Assembly: GCA_900547775.1 (NCBI GenBank)
Contig: URHW01000010.1
Span: 1 to 24,241 of the forward strand
DNA length: 24,241 nt
Origin: an uncultured Mycoplasmatota bacterium
Lineage (GTDB): Bacteria; Bacillota_I; Bacilli_A; RF39; UBA660
Direction: 5' to 3'
In this document: piece after piece, positions 14,842 through 22,952 of the stretch
Layout of the letters: every line of letters begins with the position of its first letter
How positions within the stretch are numbered: the first letter of the stretch is position 1
Position numbers and translations under genes: made by a program
Notes under the pieces: generated by a model
Databases searched by the model: none
Seen by the model: only the letters and a program-made list of their open reading frames with translations
Told to the model about the DNA's origin: nothing

Positions 14842-14943
14842 TTAGATGAAAACTGCTCCAAGGATTATTGCTAAAAGAATAAATAAGACTAAAACAATAA
14901 ATGCTTCGCTTGCAAATCCTTGGTTTTCATTATTTTTGCACAT
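14842..14943 (-). CDS. Tiny one-helix membrane peptide, YjcZ-like
   Basis: A 33-residue peptide: MCKNNENQGFASEAF, then a hydrophobic helix IVLVLFILLAIILGAVFI to the C-terminus. The pattern of a short polar head and a helix ending in LGA-x-FI matches the YjcZ/sporulation-type tiny membrane proteins of Bacilli (TIGR01732-like). A strong ribosome binding site, AAAGGAGG, precedes the ATG. It is the second of a tandem pair with the peptide at 14959-15063 and shares its terminator. In Bacillus such peptides are made during sporulation; whether this organism sporulates cannot be told here. The coding status is supported by the ribosome binding site and the paralog next door. Confidence 0.75.
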   Translation of the reverse strand: MCKNNENQGFASEAFIVLVLFILLAIILGAVFI

Positions 14944-14958
14944 AGTAACCTCCTTTAC

Positions 14959-15063
14959 TTAAATAACTGCGGCACCTACAATAATTACTAATAGAATAAA
15001 TAATACTAAAATGAAAGCTGCTCCGCTTATTCCGTAATTGTTATTTCCACAACAACCGTTCAT
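14959..15063 (-). CDS. Tiny one-helix membrane peptide, YjcZ-like
   Basis: A 34-residue peptide: MNGCCGNNNYGISGAAF, then ILVLFILLVIIVGAAVI. The Cys- and Gly-rich head, aromatic residue and helix ending VGAA-x-I are typical of the YjcZ-like family. AAGGAGGGAG precedes the ATG, one of the strongest binding sites in the window. The two peptides share VLFILL and the overall plan but differ in the head. The promoter was not clear: TACAAT at 15092-15097 (minus strand) lacks a good sigma-A -35 box, so another sigma factor may be used. Confidence 0.78.
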   Translation of the reverse strand: MNGCCGNNNYGISGAAFILVLFILLVIIVGAAVI

Positions 15064-15154
15064 AGTCTCCCTCCTTTTCATTACTCACTTTATTGTACGC
15101 GAAAACTCTTAATTGTGTTCTTATTTTGAATTTAATTTTAAAGACCTAATTCTG

Positions 15155-15183
15155 TTGTATTTTAGTTTAAGGGCGTGTATAAT
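15155..15183 (+). promoter_or_regulatory. prsA promoter
   Basis: TTGTAT (15155-15160), a 17-bp spacer and TATAAT (15178-15183), 18 bases before the start codon. Confidence 0.7.
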
Positions 15184-15201
15184 AGATAACTAGGAGGATT
15201 T

Positions 15202-16230
15202 ATGAAGAAGAAAATTATAATGGCTTTAGTAATACTTGGATTTGCTACTGGATGTGGTAAAGTTCCTGTAATGAAAGATGGCGACCAAGCAGTTGTTACT
15301 TTTGAAAAGGAAGGCTTAAATATTAGTGCTACAAATCTTTATGAGAAGATCAAAGTTAATTATGCTTTATCTAATTTAATTGATATGGTTGATACTAAGA
15401 TATTTAGTGAAAAGTATGCCGATAAGACTAGTGAAGCTGAAAAGAGTGCAGAAAAACAACTAGAACAAATTAAAACTTACTATGTTGATGATAAAGGTAA
15501 GTATGATGAAAGTGCTCTACTAAAAGCATTAAATACTTATTATGGAATTAGTTCTATAAAAAATTTTAAAGAAACGCTTAAACTAAGTTACTATCGTGAT
15601 TTAGCAGTTGATGATTATGCTAAAGAAAGCATTACTGATAAAGAAATTGAAAAGTATTATAAAGAAAAGACAGTTGGAGATATTTCTTGTAGTCATATTT
15701 TAATTTCACCAAACACTACTGATAAAATGAGTGATGATGAAAAGAAGAAAGCTGAAGAAGAAGCATTAAATAAAGCTAAAGAAGTTATTAAGAAACTTAA
15801 TGATGGTGCTGATTTTGCTAAGCTTGCTAAAGAATACTCAAGTGATAGCTCAAATGCTAGCAAAGGTGGAGATCTTGGCTACTTCAATACTGGTGATATG
15901 GTTGAAGAATTTGAAACTGCTGCTTATAAGTTAAAACTTAATGAGTATACTAAAGAACCAGTTAAAACTAAGTTTGGTTATCATATCATTTTAAAAACTG
16001 GTGAAAAAGAAAAAGCTAGTTTAGAAGATTCAAAAAAATCTATCATTGAAAAGTTAGCTAAAGAAAAAATTGATAGTGATAAAACATTATCTATTAATGC
16101 TTTGGTTGAACTTCGTAAAAGTTATGGTATGACTATTGAAGATTCTGAACTTAAGAGTCAATATGAAAAGTATATTAGTAATCAATTACTAAATGCTACT
16201 ACTAATACTTCAACAAGTAGTAATAATTAA
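15202..16230 (+). CDS. prsA: PrsA-like foldase lipoprotein (parvulin PPIase)
   Basis: An extracellular, membrane-anchored chaperone that helps exported proteins fold after Sec secretion. The 342-residue product has a lipoprotein signal with lipobox FATGC, so Cys18 would be lipidated. An N-terminal helical chaperone domain (about 20-155) is followed by a parvulin domain at about 161-269 with SHILIS (164-169), GGDLGYF (222-228) and FGYHII (258-263), then a C-terminal helical segment and a Ser/Thr/Asn-rich tail. Length and order match PrsA. AGGAGG is perfectly placed for the ATG. It is monocistronic. In this context it may serve the large secreted proteins encoded at both ends of the window, but that is only a guess from proximity. 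Confidence 0.9.
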   Translation: MKKKIIMALVILGFATGCGKVPVMKDGDQAVVTFEKEGLNISATNLYEKIKVNYALSNLIDMVDTKIFSEKYADKTSEAEKSAEKQLEQIKTYYVDDKGKYDESALLKALNTYYGISSIKNFKETLKLSYYRDLAVDDYAKESITDKEIEKYYKEKTVGDISCSHILISPNTTDKMSDDEKKKAEEEALNKAKEVIKKLNDGADFAKLAKEYSSDSSNASKGGDLGYFNTGDMVEEFETAAYKLKLNEYTKEPVKTKFGYHIILKTGEKEKASLEDSKKSIIEKLAKEKIDSDKTLSINALVELRKSYGMTIEDSELKSQYEKYISNQLLNATTNTSTSSNN

Positions 16231-16258
16231 TACGCTTATTAAAGCGTATTTTTTTTAT
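16229..16258 (+). terminator. prsA terminator
   Basis: AATACGCTT (16229-16237) pairs with AAGCGTATT (16242-16250), loop ATTA, followed by T to 16258. Confidence 0.9.
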
Positions 16259-16274
16259 TGTCTTTTTGTTCGTT

Positions 16275-16323
16275 ATCACATTTTTAGAAAGAAATTGCAT
16301 ATAAAAAATCACATTTTTAGAAA
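16275..16323. repeat. 16-bp direct repeat downstream of prsA
   Basis: ATCACATTTTTAGAAA occurs at 16275-16290 and 16308-16323, a 33-bp period. ATGTGATT at 16350-16357 can pair with either copy. Only two copies exist, so this is not a CRISPR array; it may provide alternative 3' hairpins. Confidence 0.6.
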
Positions 16324-16357
16324 AAACTTAGCATATTTTCTCTATTCTTATGTGATT
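16300..16357 (-). terminator. Possible terminator of miaA, long loop
   Basis: On the minus strand AATCACAT (16357-16350) can pair with ATGTGATT (16314-16307), followed by TTTTTAT. The loop is about 35 bases, so the call is weak. Confidence 0.4.
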
Positions 16358-16364
16358 TTATTTA

Positions 16365-17228
16365 TTATTTTACTAATTTATTTATATAATTAGTGACTTC
16401 TTCAACTGTTTTATTAAAGTCTTGATAGTTTGTTTCAAACCATTTAATATCCATTTGATTATTAAACCAAGTATATTGTCTTTTAGCATAGTGTCTACTA
16501 TTCTTCTTTATTAAACTAATTGCTTCTTCTAAAGATATTTCTTTATCAAAATATTTATATAGTTCTTTATAACCAATACCAGTCATTATTGCTTTTGATC
16601 TGATGCCTTTATCATATAAGGTTTTTACTTCTTCCAATAAGCCATCATGAAGCATAACATCTACCCTATCATCAATTCTTTTATATAAATTATCCCTATC
16701 TGTTGTTAGACCAATAAAAATTGCTGGATAGAGAAGATTATTACCAGACTCATCATACTCACTTTCTTTATTCAAAGCGCGCACTAGTCTTTTACGATTA
16801 TTTTCATGAATATCATTTTGAGGATATTTTTCATCTACTAATCTTTTTAGTTCTTCATTAGAATAATTATCATATGAATTATTGTTTTTTTCTTCTTCAG
16901 TAAATTTATAATCATATAAACCAGCTTTAATATATAGCCCAGTACCTCCAACAATAATATAATTTTTGTTTTTATTATTATCTAAAATATTTCTTAAATC
17001 CCTTTGGTAGTCATAAACTGTATATAATTCATCTGGATTTTTAATATCAAATAAATGATGAGGAACATTCTCTTTTTCTTTTTCAGTAACTTTAGCAGTA
17101 CCAATATTTAGTTCTTTATATACTTGCATAGAATCAGCATTAATTACTTCAGCATTATACCTTTTAGCTAGTTCAACACTTAAACGAGTTTTACCAACAC
17201 CAGTTGGCCCCGCTACAACAATTATCAT
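16365..17228 (-). CDS. miaA: tRNA dimethylallyltransferase
   Basis: Transfers a dimethylallyl group to A37 of tRNAs that read UNN codons, the first step of i6A/ms2i6A formation. The 287-residue product has P-loop GPTGVGKT (7-14), INADSMQVYKELNIGTAK with the active-site Asp32, PHHLFDI, GGTGLYIKA, RKRLVRALN and the C-terminal RHYAKRQYTWFNNQ. Length is near the usual 300. The start ATG overlaps the stop of the ASCH gene as ATGA, so the two are translationally coupled. It ends the operon yqeG-yqeH-mutL-ASCH-miaA. The pairing of mutL and miaA is ancient and common in bacteria. Confidence 0.97.
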   Translation of the reverse strand: MIIVVAGPTGVGKTRLSVELAKRYNAEVINADSMQVYKELNIGTAKVTEKEKENVPHHLFDIKNPDELYTVYDYQRDLRNILDNNKNKNYIIVGGTGLYIKAGLYDYKFTEEEKNNNSYDNYSNEELKRLVDEKYPQNDIHENNRKRLVRALNKESEYDESGNNLLYPAIFIGLTTDRDNLYKRIDDRVDVMLHDGLLEEVKTLYDKGIRSKAIMTGIGYKELYKYFDKEISLEEAISLIKKNSRHYAKRQYTWFNNQMDIKWFETNYQDFNKTVEEVTNYINKLVK

Positions 17229-17566
17229 TTTAATACCTTTTCTATTTCAATAGCAATACAACCATATTTTTTAATTTCTTCTTTTGAGTAATATTCTTCC
17301 ATATCTTCTGGCTTAGCTTCATCTTCTTCATTATAACCCATAGCAACTTTAGAATATTTTTCATAAATAGGTTCAAAACTATCAGCTTTAAATAAGTTAG
17401 TAACTAATACATCTATTTTTTCATTGTTAGTTCTATTAGTAAATATTATCTTATCTCCTACTCTTAAAGTTTTTCTTTTTTCATCTAGTAGTCTTAATTC
17501 AACTGTTTTAGTTCCTTCTTTAATTTTGTTAAATGGTTCGTTATTTAAACGCATTTCATGAATCAT
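17225..17566 (-). CDS. ASCH domain protein
   Basis: A 113-residue single-domain protein of the ASCH superfamily (PF04266), related to the PUA fold and thought to bind RNA or modified nucleosides. The typical opening EMRLNNEPFNKIKEGTKTVE, followed by LRLLDEKRKTLRVGDKIIF, carries the basic Lys/Glu/Arg pattern of the proposed binding cleft (KTVELRL), and VLVTNLFKADSFEPIYEKY follows. It ends in CIAIEIEKV, another family feature. AGGAGG sits directly after the mutL stop, and the TGA stop overlaps the miaA start. Its place between mutL and miaA suggests a link to tRNA or nucleotide metabolism, but the substrate is unknown. Confidence 0.88.
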   Translation of the reverse strand: MIHEMRLNNEPFNKIKEGTKTVELRLLDEKRKTLRVGDKIIFTNRTNNEKIDVLVTNLFKADSFEPIYEKYSKVAMGYNEEDEAKPEDMEEYYSKEEIKKYGCIAIEIEKVLK

Positions 17567-17578
17567 TATATCTCCTCC

Positions 17579-19357
17579 TTAATTCATTACTCTTTTAAAC
17601 ATTCTTTCAAGCTCATACCTTGTAAATGAAATAATCGTTGGTCTACCATGAGGGCAGTTATACGGATTATCACATTTTACTAAATCATTAAGTAAGTTCT
17701 CTGCCTGCTCAGTAGTAGTAGCTTCATTTCCTTTAACACTCATCTTACATGCCGCAGTTGCTGCTAAATGATCTTGGAATTTAGCTCTTTCAAATGTAGT
17801 TGGTGTACTTATTAAAAAATCAATTATTTTTCTTATTTGTTCTTCTTCATAACCAGTAATTAACCACGTTGGATGAGACTTAACAATAATTGTATTAATA
17901 CCAAACTCTTCAAAATTAAATCCTAATTCCTTAAAAATTTCCTCTTTTTCTTTAAATGCTAAATAATCACTAGGTGAAAGTTCTACACTTATTGGAAATA
18001 ATAAATCAGTTATAGTTATTTTTTCTTCTCTTAAAGCCTTTAATACCTTTTCATAGTTAATTCTTTCTTGAGCTGCATGTTGGTCGATCAGATACATGCT
18101 TTCTTCATTTTGAGCGACTATATAAGTACCAAATACTAAGCCACATGGGTAAAGTTCTAAGTGTTTTACTTCTTCATTTTTTTCATCTAATTTAAAGTCC
18201 ATCTGTGTTTCTTCTATCTTAGACTCATTGAAAGTTGTTACTAAATCGTTATTTGCAAATAGTTCTTCCGAGTATTCAATAGATGGAGTTTCTTCTGTAG
18301 TAATTTCCTGGTAATTTTGCATAATTGCTTCAGCATTTTCTTCTTGTTTAGTTATTTCAATTTTTGGGATTAAAAGCGAATTATATAAAGCATTTTTAAT
18401 TAATTTAGTCGTTAAATTAATAAGTGTATCTATTTTACTAAATTTAATATCTTGTTTTGTTGGATGAATATTAACATCTATTAAAGTGGGGTCTGTTTCT
18501 ATTTTGATTACAACAACTGGATATCTTATGTCTGGTTTATATGTATGATATGCATCATTAATTGCTTTATTAAGTTCAGCATTTCTTACTACTCTACCAT
18601 TAACAATAGTAGTCATATAATTACGATTACTTTTTAATACTACTGGTTTACAAATATAACCATAAATGTCATAATCATCACTTGTTCCTTTTATCTCAAG
18701 CATATTTTTGCTAACCATTTGTCCATAAAGTTCATGAATACACTTTAGAAGGTTTCCACTACCCGTTGTTTTAATTATAGTTGTATCATTATTTATTAAA
18801 GTAAACGCAATCTCTGGATAAGACAAAGCTAACTTTTCCATATATTGAGTTGTATTAGATAACTCTGTCTGCTCACTTTTTAGGTATTTTAATCTTGCTG
18901 GTGTGTTATAGAACAAGTCTTTTACTTTGATAGTTGTTCCTTTTCTTGCAGCACATTTAGTGTTCTCGATGAGTTTTCCACCTTCAATTATTATCTTAGT
19001 GCCTACGTCTCCTTCACTGGTTTCTAAAGTTACTTTGGAAACACTTGCAATTGATGGTAGCGCTTCACCACGGAAACCTAAAGTGTTTATGAAAAATAAG
19101 TCTTCTGGTTTATATATTTTACTTGTAGCATGTCTTTTAAAAGCGTTTAAGGCATCATTAGGATCCATACCTATTCCATTATCCATTACCTTAATCTCTT
19201 TGCTTCCTGCATTTTCTAGTGAAACAGATATTTCTGTACTTTGAGCATCAATACTGTTTTCCGTAAGTTCTTTAATAACATTAGCAATACGCTCCACTAC
19301 TTCTCCGGCTGCTATTTTATTACTTAAGTCTTCACTCATTATTTTAATGCGATCCAT
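17579..19357 (-). CDS. mutL: DNA mismatch repair protein MutL
   Basis: Links mismatch recognition by MutS to strand nicking. The 592-residue product has a GHKL ATPase domain with KELTENSIDA (Glu30, Asn34), DNGIGM (59-64) and GFRGEAL (94-100), a linker (about 332-400) and a C-terminal dimer domain with the endonuclease motifs DQHAAQE (425-431), ACKMSVKGNE (536-545) and CPHGRP (568-573). It is therefore the nicking type used by bacteria without MutH. The ATG follows AAGGAAG. mutS, which usually precedes it, is absent; yqeH lies 14 bases upstream instead. Very confident. Confidence 0.97.
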   Translation of the reverse strand: MDRIKIMSEDLSNKIAAGEVVERIANVIKELTENSIDAQSTEISVSLENAGSKEIKVMDNGIGMDPNDALNAFKRHATSKIYKPEDLFFINTLGFRGEALPSIASVSKVTLETSEGDVGTKIIIEGGKLIENTKCAARKGTTIKVKDLFYNTPARLKYLKSEQTELSNTTQYMEKLALSYPEIAFTLINNDTTIIKTTGSGNLLKCIHELYGQMVSKNMLEIKGTSDDYDIYGYICKPVVLKSNRNYMTTIVNGRVVRNAELNKAINDAYHTYKPDIRYPVVVIKIETDPTLIDVNIHPTKQDIKFSKIDTLINLTTKLIKNALYNSLLIPKIEITKQEENAEAIMQNYQEITTEETPSIEYSEELFANNDLVTTFNESKIEETQMDFKLDEKNEEVKHLELYPCGLVFGTYIVAQNEESMYLIDQHAAQERINYEKVLKALREEKITITDLLFPISVELSPSDYLAFKEKEEIFKELGFNFEEFGINTIIVKSHPTWLITGYEEEQIRKIIDFLISTPTTFERAKFQDHLAATAACKMSVKGNEATTTEQAENLLNDLVKCDNPYNCPHGRPTIISFTRYELERMFKRVMN

Positions 19358-19371
19358 AATGCACTTCCTTA

Positions 19372-20322
19372 CTATCTAAAAATACTTGGTCTAACTTCTA
19401 TATACTTCTTATCAATATTAAATAAACTAACATCTGTTTCATTTTTAATATTCATAAAACCAGTCCCAATAATGATAAGATCACTGTTTGCTGGCACATG
19501 AATATCATAAGAAAATGCTTTTTGTTTGTAATCTTTATGACTTTTTACATTATTTGGAATATATAATGTTGTGCTCGTTTCTGTTTCAAAATTTATAAAT
19601 CTATCATCTATTATATTTAAAGTTTCTCTTTTACGCATTTGGTATGTCCTAGGTTTTATGGCATATTTAAATGTATCTTTAGTGTTTTCACTTAAACTAA
19701 TACTAGCAAATCCTGGTGAATCAATTACGAGTAAGTTATTAGTTAATTCTAGTCTTATAAAGTCTTTAGTAGTATTTGTTTTGTAACTGGTTACTACTTC
19801 ATTTAGTTTAGAATTCGTTTCTTTAATAAGGTTATTTACTAGGGTTGATTTACCACTACCACTGATACCTAGAAGGTATGTTTTATGAATATTGTTTTTT
19901 TCTAGATAATTAATTATTTTTTTAGCACTTCTAAGAGATTTGTTTATAAAGATAATGTCATCACTAATTTGATAGTATTCTTTAATAAATTCTCTGATAT
20001 TTTCCCATTTAACTGATTTTGGTAAGATATCACATTTGCTTATTACTAGTGTTTTACTTCCTTTTATTTTTTTGTATATGTCTAGTGAATAGTTATTAAT
20101 ATTATAAAAGTCGGTTAAAAATAAGGTATGAGCATCCTCTTTATTAATGGCATTTATTATAATATTTTCGTCTTTTGGTAAGTTATCATCTTTGTGCACA
20201 CCATAATGCATTTGTCTAAAGCAGTTTTGACAGTATACACTTCCTTCTTTAGGTGTATAGCCAGCTTTAGATGAGTCTTCCATTTGGAGTTTTACTCCAC
20301 ATCCATAACATATTTTATTCAT
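19372..20322 (-). CDS. yqeH: Circularly permuted GTPase YqeH
   Basis: Ribosome-assembly GTPase needed for the 30S subunit in B. subtilis. It opens with a zinc finger (Cys5, Cys8, Cys31, Cys34). The G motifs are in permuted order: G4 first (SKCD, 95-98), then the P loop GISGSGKST (152-160), then G3 DSPG (201-204). The G4 motif has Ser where NKxD is usual. At 316 residues it is shorter than B. subtilis YqeH (about 366), mainly in the C-terminal region. AAGGAAG precedes the ATG. It overlaps the end of yqeG by eight bases, the same gene pair as in Bacillus. Confidence 0.94.
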   Translation of the reverse strand: MNKICYGCGVKLQMEDSSKAGYTPKEGSVYCQNCFRQMHYGVHKDDNLPKDENIIINAINKEDAHTLFLTDFYNINNYSLDIYKKIKGSKTLVISKCDILPKSVKWENIREFIKEYYQISDDIIFINKSLRSAKKIINYLEKNNIHKTYLLGISGSGKSTLVNNLIKETNSKLNEVVTSYKTNTTKDFIRLELTNNLLVIDSPGFASISLSENTKDTFKYAIKPRTYQMRKRETLNIIDDRFINFETETSTTLYIPNNVKSHKDYKQKAFSYDIHVPANSDLIIIGTGFMNIKNETDVSLFNIDKKYIEVRPSIFR

Positions 20323-20839
20323 AATATCTTCCTTTTTTTAGTAAATCTTGTTTTTTTAATTTATCATAAATTGATGTTTCAATAAATCTATTTAGTTTTG
20401 TTAAAGTAAAGTCGGTTTTACCAATTGGGTTTACAAGTATGCTAGTAAAGTCCATTCGGTTTGCTCCCCAAATATCAGTTAAGAGTTGATCACCAATACA
20501 TGCAATTTCTTCTTTTTTGTAATTATAGGATTTTAAAATTTTATTATATTTTCTTTTAAGTGGTTTAAATGAAAAGTATGCTGAGTCAGTACATAAGTAA
20601 TCTTTAAATGGAGCTACTCTTTTTTTTGGAGAGTTACTAGCAATTATTAGTTTAAAGCCTTTTCTTTTTAAATCCTCAAATAGGTCACTAACTTTTTTGG
20701 TTGGTTTTTTTACAGTAACAGGAACAAGAGTATTATCTAAATCAAATATTAAACACTTGATTCCTCTTTTCTTTAGAGTATCATAATTTATATCATAAAT
20801 GCTTTTCTGATAGATATCAGGAACGAATTTTTCTAACAC
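20315..20839 (-). CDS. yqeG: YqeG family HAD-type phosphatase
   Basis: HAD superfamily, subfamily IIIA. Motif 1 is IFDLDNTL (nucleophile Asp33, Asp35), motif 2 ASNSPKKR, and the last motif GDQLLTDIWGANR (Asp117, Asp122). The physiological substrate is not established. The frame allows a GTG at 20848, but AGGTGA overlaps it and is spaced five bases from a second GTG at 20839; starting there gives MLEKFVPDIY, which matches the usual YqeG beginning (MLKKF-P). That start gives 174 residues. It is the first gene of the operon continuing to miaA and has an extended -10 promoter just upstream. Confidence 0.9.
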   Translation of the reverse strand: MLEKFVPDIYQKSIYDINYDTLKKRGIKCLIFDLDNTLVPVTVKKPTKKVSDLFEDLKRKGFKLIIASNSPKKRVAPFKDYLCTDSAYFSFKPLKRKYNKILKSYNYKKEEIACIGDQLLTDIWGANRMDFTSILVNPIGKTDFTLTKLNRFIETSIYDKLKKQDLLKKGRYYE

Positions 20840-20855
20840 TTCAATCACCTAATTA

Positions 20856-20864
20856 ATTATATCA
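20856..20864 (-). promoter_or_regulatory. Extended -10 promoter of the yqeG operon
   Basis: On the minus strand TGATATAAT (20864-20856), identical to the dnaE extended -10 element; no good -35 box. Confidence 0.55.
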
Positions 20865-20889
20865 AAATTTTTAGTTTTAATATATAGAG

Positions 20890-20919
20890 AAAAAGAAAAA
20901 TGATAAGCTAGTTATCATT
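20890..20919 (-). terminator. aspS terminator
   Basis: On the minus strand AATGATAA (20919-20912) and TTATCATT (20906-20899) with a 5-base loop, followed by a T-rich tract. Confidence 0.8.
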
Positions 20920-22663
20920 AATCTCTTACTTTAATATGTAGTTCTCTTAATTGTTTTTCTTCTAGTTCTATTGGTCCACCCATTAGTAAGTCAACACCAG
21001 ATACGTTTGGTGGGAAAATTTGAACTTCTCTTAAGTTTTCTTCTCCAGTTAGAAGCATTATAATACGGTCAATACCAGGAGCCATACCTGCATGAGGAGG
21101 AGCACCAAATTGGAATGCTGTATATAATGATCTAAATTTATTTTTGATAACTTCTTCATCATAACCAACAATGTCGAAAGCTTTTTTCATAATTTCAATG
21201 TCATGATTACGAACAGCACCAGAACTCATTTCATAACCGTTACATACGAAGTCATACTGAATTGCAGTTATATTTAGTGGATCTTCATTATTTAATGCTT
21301 CAAGTCCACCTTTTGGCATACTAAATGGATTATGTCCAAAATCAATTGCACCTGTTTCTTCATTTTCTTCATACATTGGAAAGTCATTTATGATGCAGAA
21401 CTCAAACTTATCTTTATTTATTAAATTTAATTCTTCACCTAAATAAGTTCTAAGAGCACCAGCTAGTTTAGGACACTTTTTAGGTTCATCTGCTAAAATA
21501 AATAAAGCATCTCCCTCTTTTAATTCATACTCATTTTTTAACTCAGTGCGTATTTCATCAGTCATAAATTTATCTAATGATGATTTAAATGTACCATCTT
21601 CAGTTATTTTAATAGTTGCTAAACCACTAGCACCTTTACCTTTAATAAACTCCTCTACTTGTTTATACCAAGAATTTGATTTATCCATATTCTCAGTTTT
21701 AATCACTCTAATCATTTTACCATTAAATGGTGCAAAGTCCATTTTGCTTAAAATATTAGTAGCATCTTTAATGATTAATGGATTTCTTAAATCTGGCTTA
21801 TCTGATCCATAATTTAACATAGCATCTTTATAAGCAATTCTTCTAAAAGGATATGGAGATACTTCCTTATTACCAAATGTTTTAAATACATTATAAAAAA
21901 CTTTTTCTCCTACTGCATATACATCTTCTTCAGTAGCAAAACTCATTTCTAAGTCTAATTGATAAAACTCTAATGTTCTATCTGCACGGCAGTCTTCATC
22001 TCTAAAACATGGTGCTATTTGAAAGTATTTATTAAAACCACTAACCATAAGAAGCTGTTTATAAATTTGTGGTGCTTGTGGAAGTGCATAGAACTTTCCC
22101 TTATAATTACGTGATGGAATAACGAAGTCTCTTGCTCCTTCTGGACTACTTGTAGTAATAATTGGAGTTGCTATTTCTGTAAAGCCCATTTCTTTCATAA
22201 GTGAACGAATATAATCGATTACTTTAGATCTAAATAAAACTGTATTATGATGCTTTTCATTTCTTAAGTCTAAGTATCTATATTTTAGTCTTGTTTCTTC
22301 ACTAGCATTTTCTGGATGATTGATTTCAAATGGAAGTGTTGCTGCACACTTACCTAAAATCTCAAATGATATAAGTTCAATTTCAATATCACCCGTCTTC
22401 ATGTTTGGATTAATCATTTCTTTTGTTCTTTTGACAATTTTACCAGATAATGTGATAGTGCTTTCCCTAGTTACGCCATTAAATTTCTCAGGGTTATTAC
22501 AGATAACTTGAACTGTACCAGTTTCATCTCTAATAAGTAAGAACATAAGATTAGTTCCTAAATTTCTTATTTGTTCTATCCAACCAGCAATACGGATTTC
22601 TTTTCCTTCTAACTCGCTAGATAGTTCGCCTATATATAGGTCTCTATAAATATTTCCTTTCAT
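20918..22663 (-). CDS. aspS: Aspartyl-tRNA synthetase
   Basis: Charges tRNA-Asp with aspartate. The 581-residue product has the N-terminal OB anticodon-binding domain (about 1-105, IRIAGWIEQIRNLG), a class II catalytic core with motif 2 FRDEDCRADRTLEFYQLDLE (220-239), the bacterial GAD insertion (about 285-420), and motif 3 GMAPGIDRIIMLL (526-538). Length and the insertion mark the bacterial type. Motif 2 reads RTLEFYQLD and motif 3 HAGMAPGIDR where RQPEFTQLD and HGGIALGLDR are usual; the binding arginines are kept. AAGGA precedes the ATG. It is controlled by the T-box leader upstream. Whether it is the discriminating or non-discriminating form cannot be read from the sequence alone. Confidence 0.97.
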   Translation of the reverse strand: MKGNIYRDLYIGELSSELEGKEIRIAGWIEQIRNLGTNLMFLLIRDETGTVQVICNNPEKFNGVTRESTITLSGKIVKRTKEMINPNMKTGDIEIELISFEILGKCAATLPFEINHPENASEETRLKYRYLDLRNEKHHNTVLFRSKVIDYIRSLMKEMGFTEIATPIITTSSPEGARDFVIPSRNYKGKFYALPQAPQIYKQLLMVSGFNKYFQIAPCFRDEDCRADRTLEFYQLDLEMSFATEEDVYAVGEKVFYNVFKTFGNKEVSPYPFRRIAYKDAMLNYGSDKPDLRNPLIIKDATNILSKMDFAPFNGKMIRVIKTENMDKSNSWYKQVEEFIKGKGASGLATIKITEDGTFKSSLDKFMTDEIRTELKNEYELKEGDALFILADEPKKCPKLAGALRTYLGEELNLINKDKFEFCIINDFPMYEENEETGAIDFGHNPFSMPKGGLEALNNEDPLNITAIQYDFVCNGYEMSSGAVRNHDIEIMKKAFDIVGYDEEVIKNKFRSLYTAFQFGAPPHAGMAPGIDRIIMLLTGEENLREVQIFPPNVSGVDLLMGGPIELEEKQLRELHIKVRD

Positions 22664-22682
22664 TTTTATTCCTTCTTTCTAT

Positions 22683-22905
22683 AAAAAAACAGTGAACATC
22701 CTTACAAAGGACGAATCACTGTTAATCCGCGGTACCACCTTAATTACTTAATAGTCTCTCTTTAATGATAACGGTCTATAGCCGGCTTAGTCTACTCAAT
22801 TCTTTAAGCACTCATGGTGTCTAAAAGGTTAGCTCTATATTAACTTTCACCATCCGTTAACTCTCTATAATATTACTAATCTTCCTTTTCCAATCAACGT
22901 TTATA
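22683..22905 (-). promoter_or_regulatory. T-box riboswitch of aspS (tRNA-Asp)
   Basis: On the minus strand the conserved T-box AGGTGGTACCGCGG lies at 22740-22727. After it a terminator hairpin starts with CAGTGA (22721-22716), ends with TCACTG (22695-22690) and runs into seven T. Upstream, stem I features are visible: GATTAGTAA and the GGATGGTGAAAG motif. The candidate specifier codon is GAC (22821-22819), followed by A, which fits aspartate. Uncharged tRNA-Asp would pair with GAC and its acceptor end with TGGT in the T-box, favouring antitermination. The T-box itself is certain; the specifier is chosen by position and codon. Confidence 0.92.
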
Positions 22906-22911
22906 CCTATA

Positions 22912-22940
22912 TTTATAATACTTTTTTAAAAGAAAATCAA
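22912..22940 (-). promoter_or_regulatory. aspS promoter
   Basis: On the minus strand TTGATT (22935-22940), a 17-bp spacer and TATAAA (22912-22917). No convincing terminator separates it from the secreted-protein gene upstream, so some read-through into the T-box is possible. Confidence 0.6.
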
Positions 22941-22952
22941 GTCTTTTTTAAG

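Noticed and set aside
16275..16323. Repeat-spacer-repeat unit resembling a minimal CRISPR
   Set aside because: Only two 16-bp repeats with a 17-bp gap, no cas genes, and one arm pairs with a nearby inverted copy as in a terminator.
22921..22950. AAAAGA...TCTTTT hairpin after the right-hand secreted-protein gene as a terminator
   Set aside because: A short stem with a single G-C pair per strand, overlapping the aspS promoter; too weak to call.
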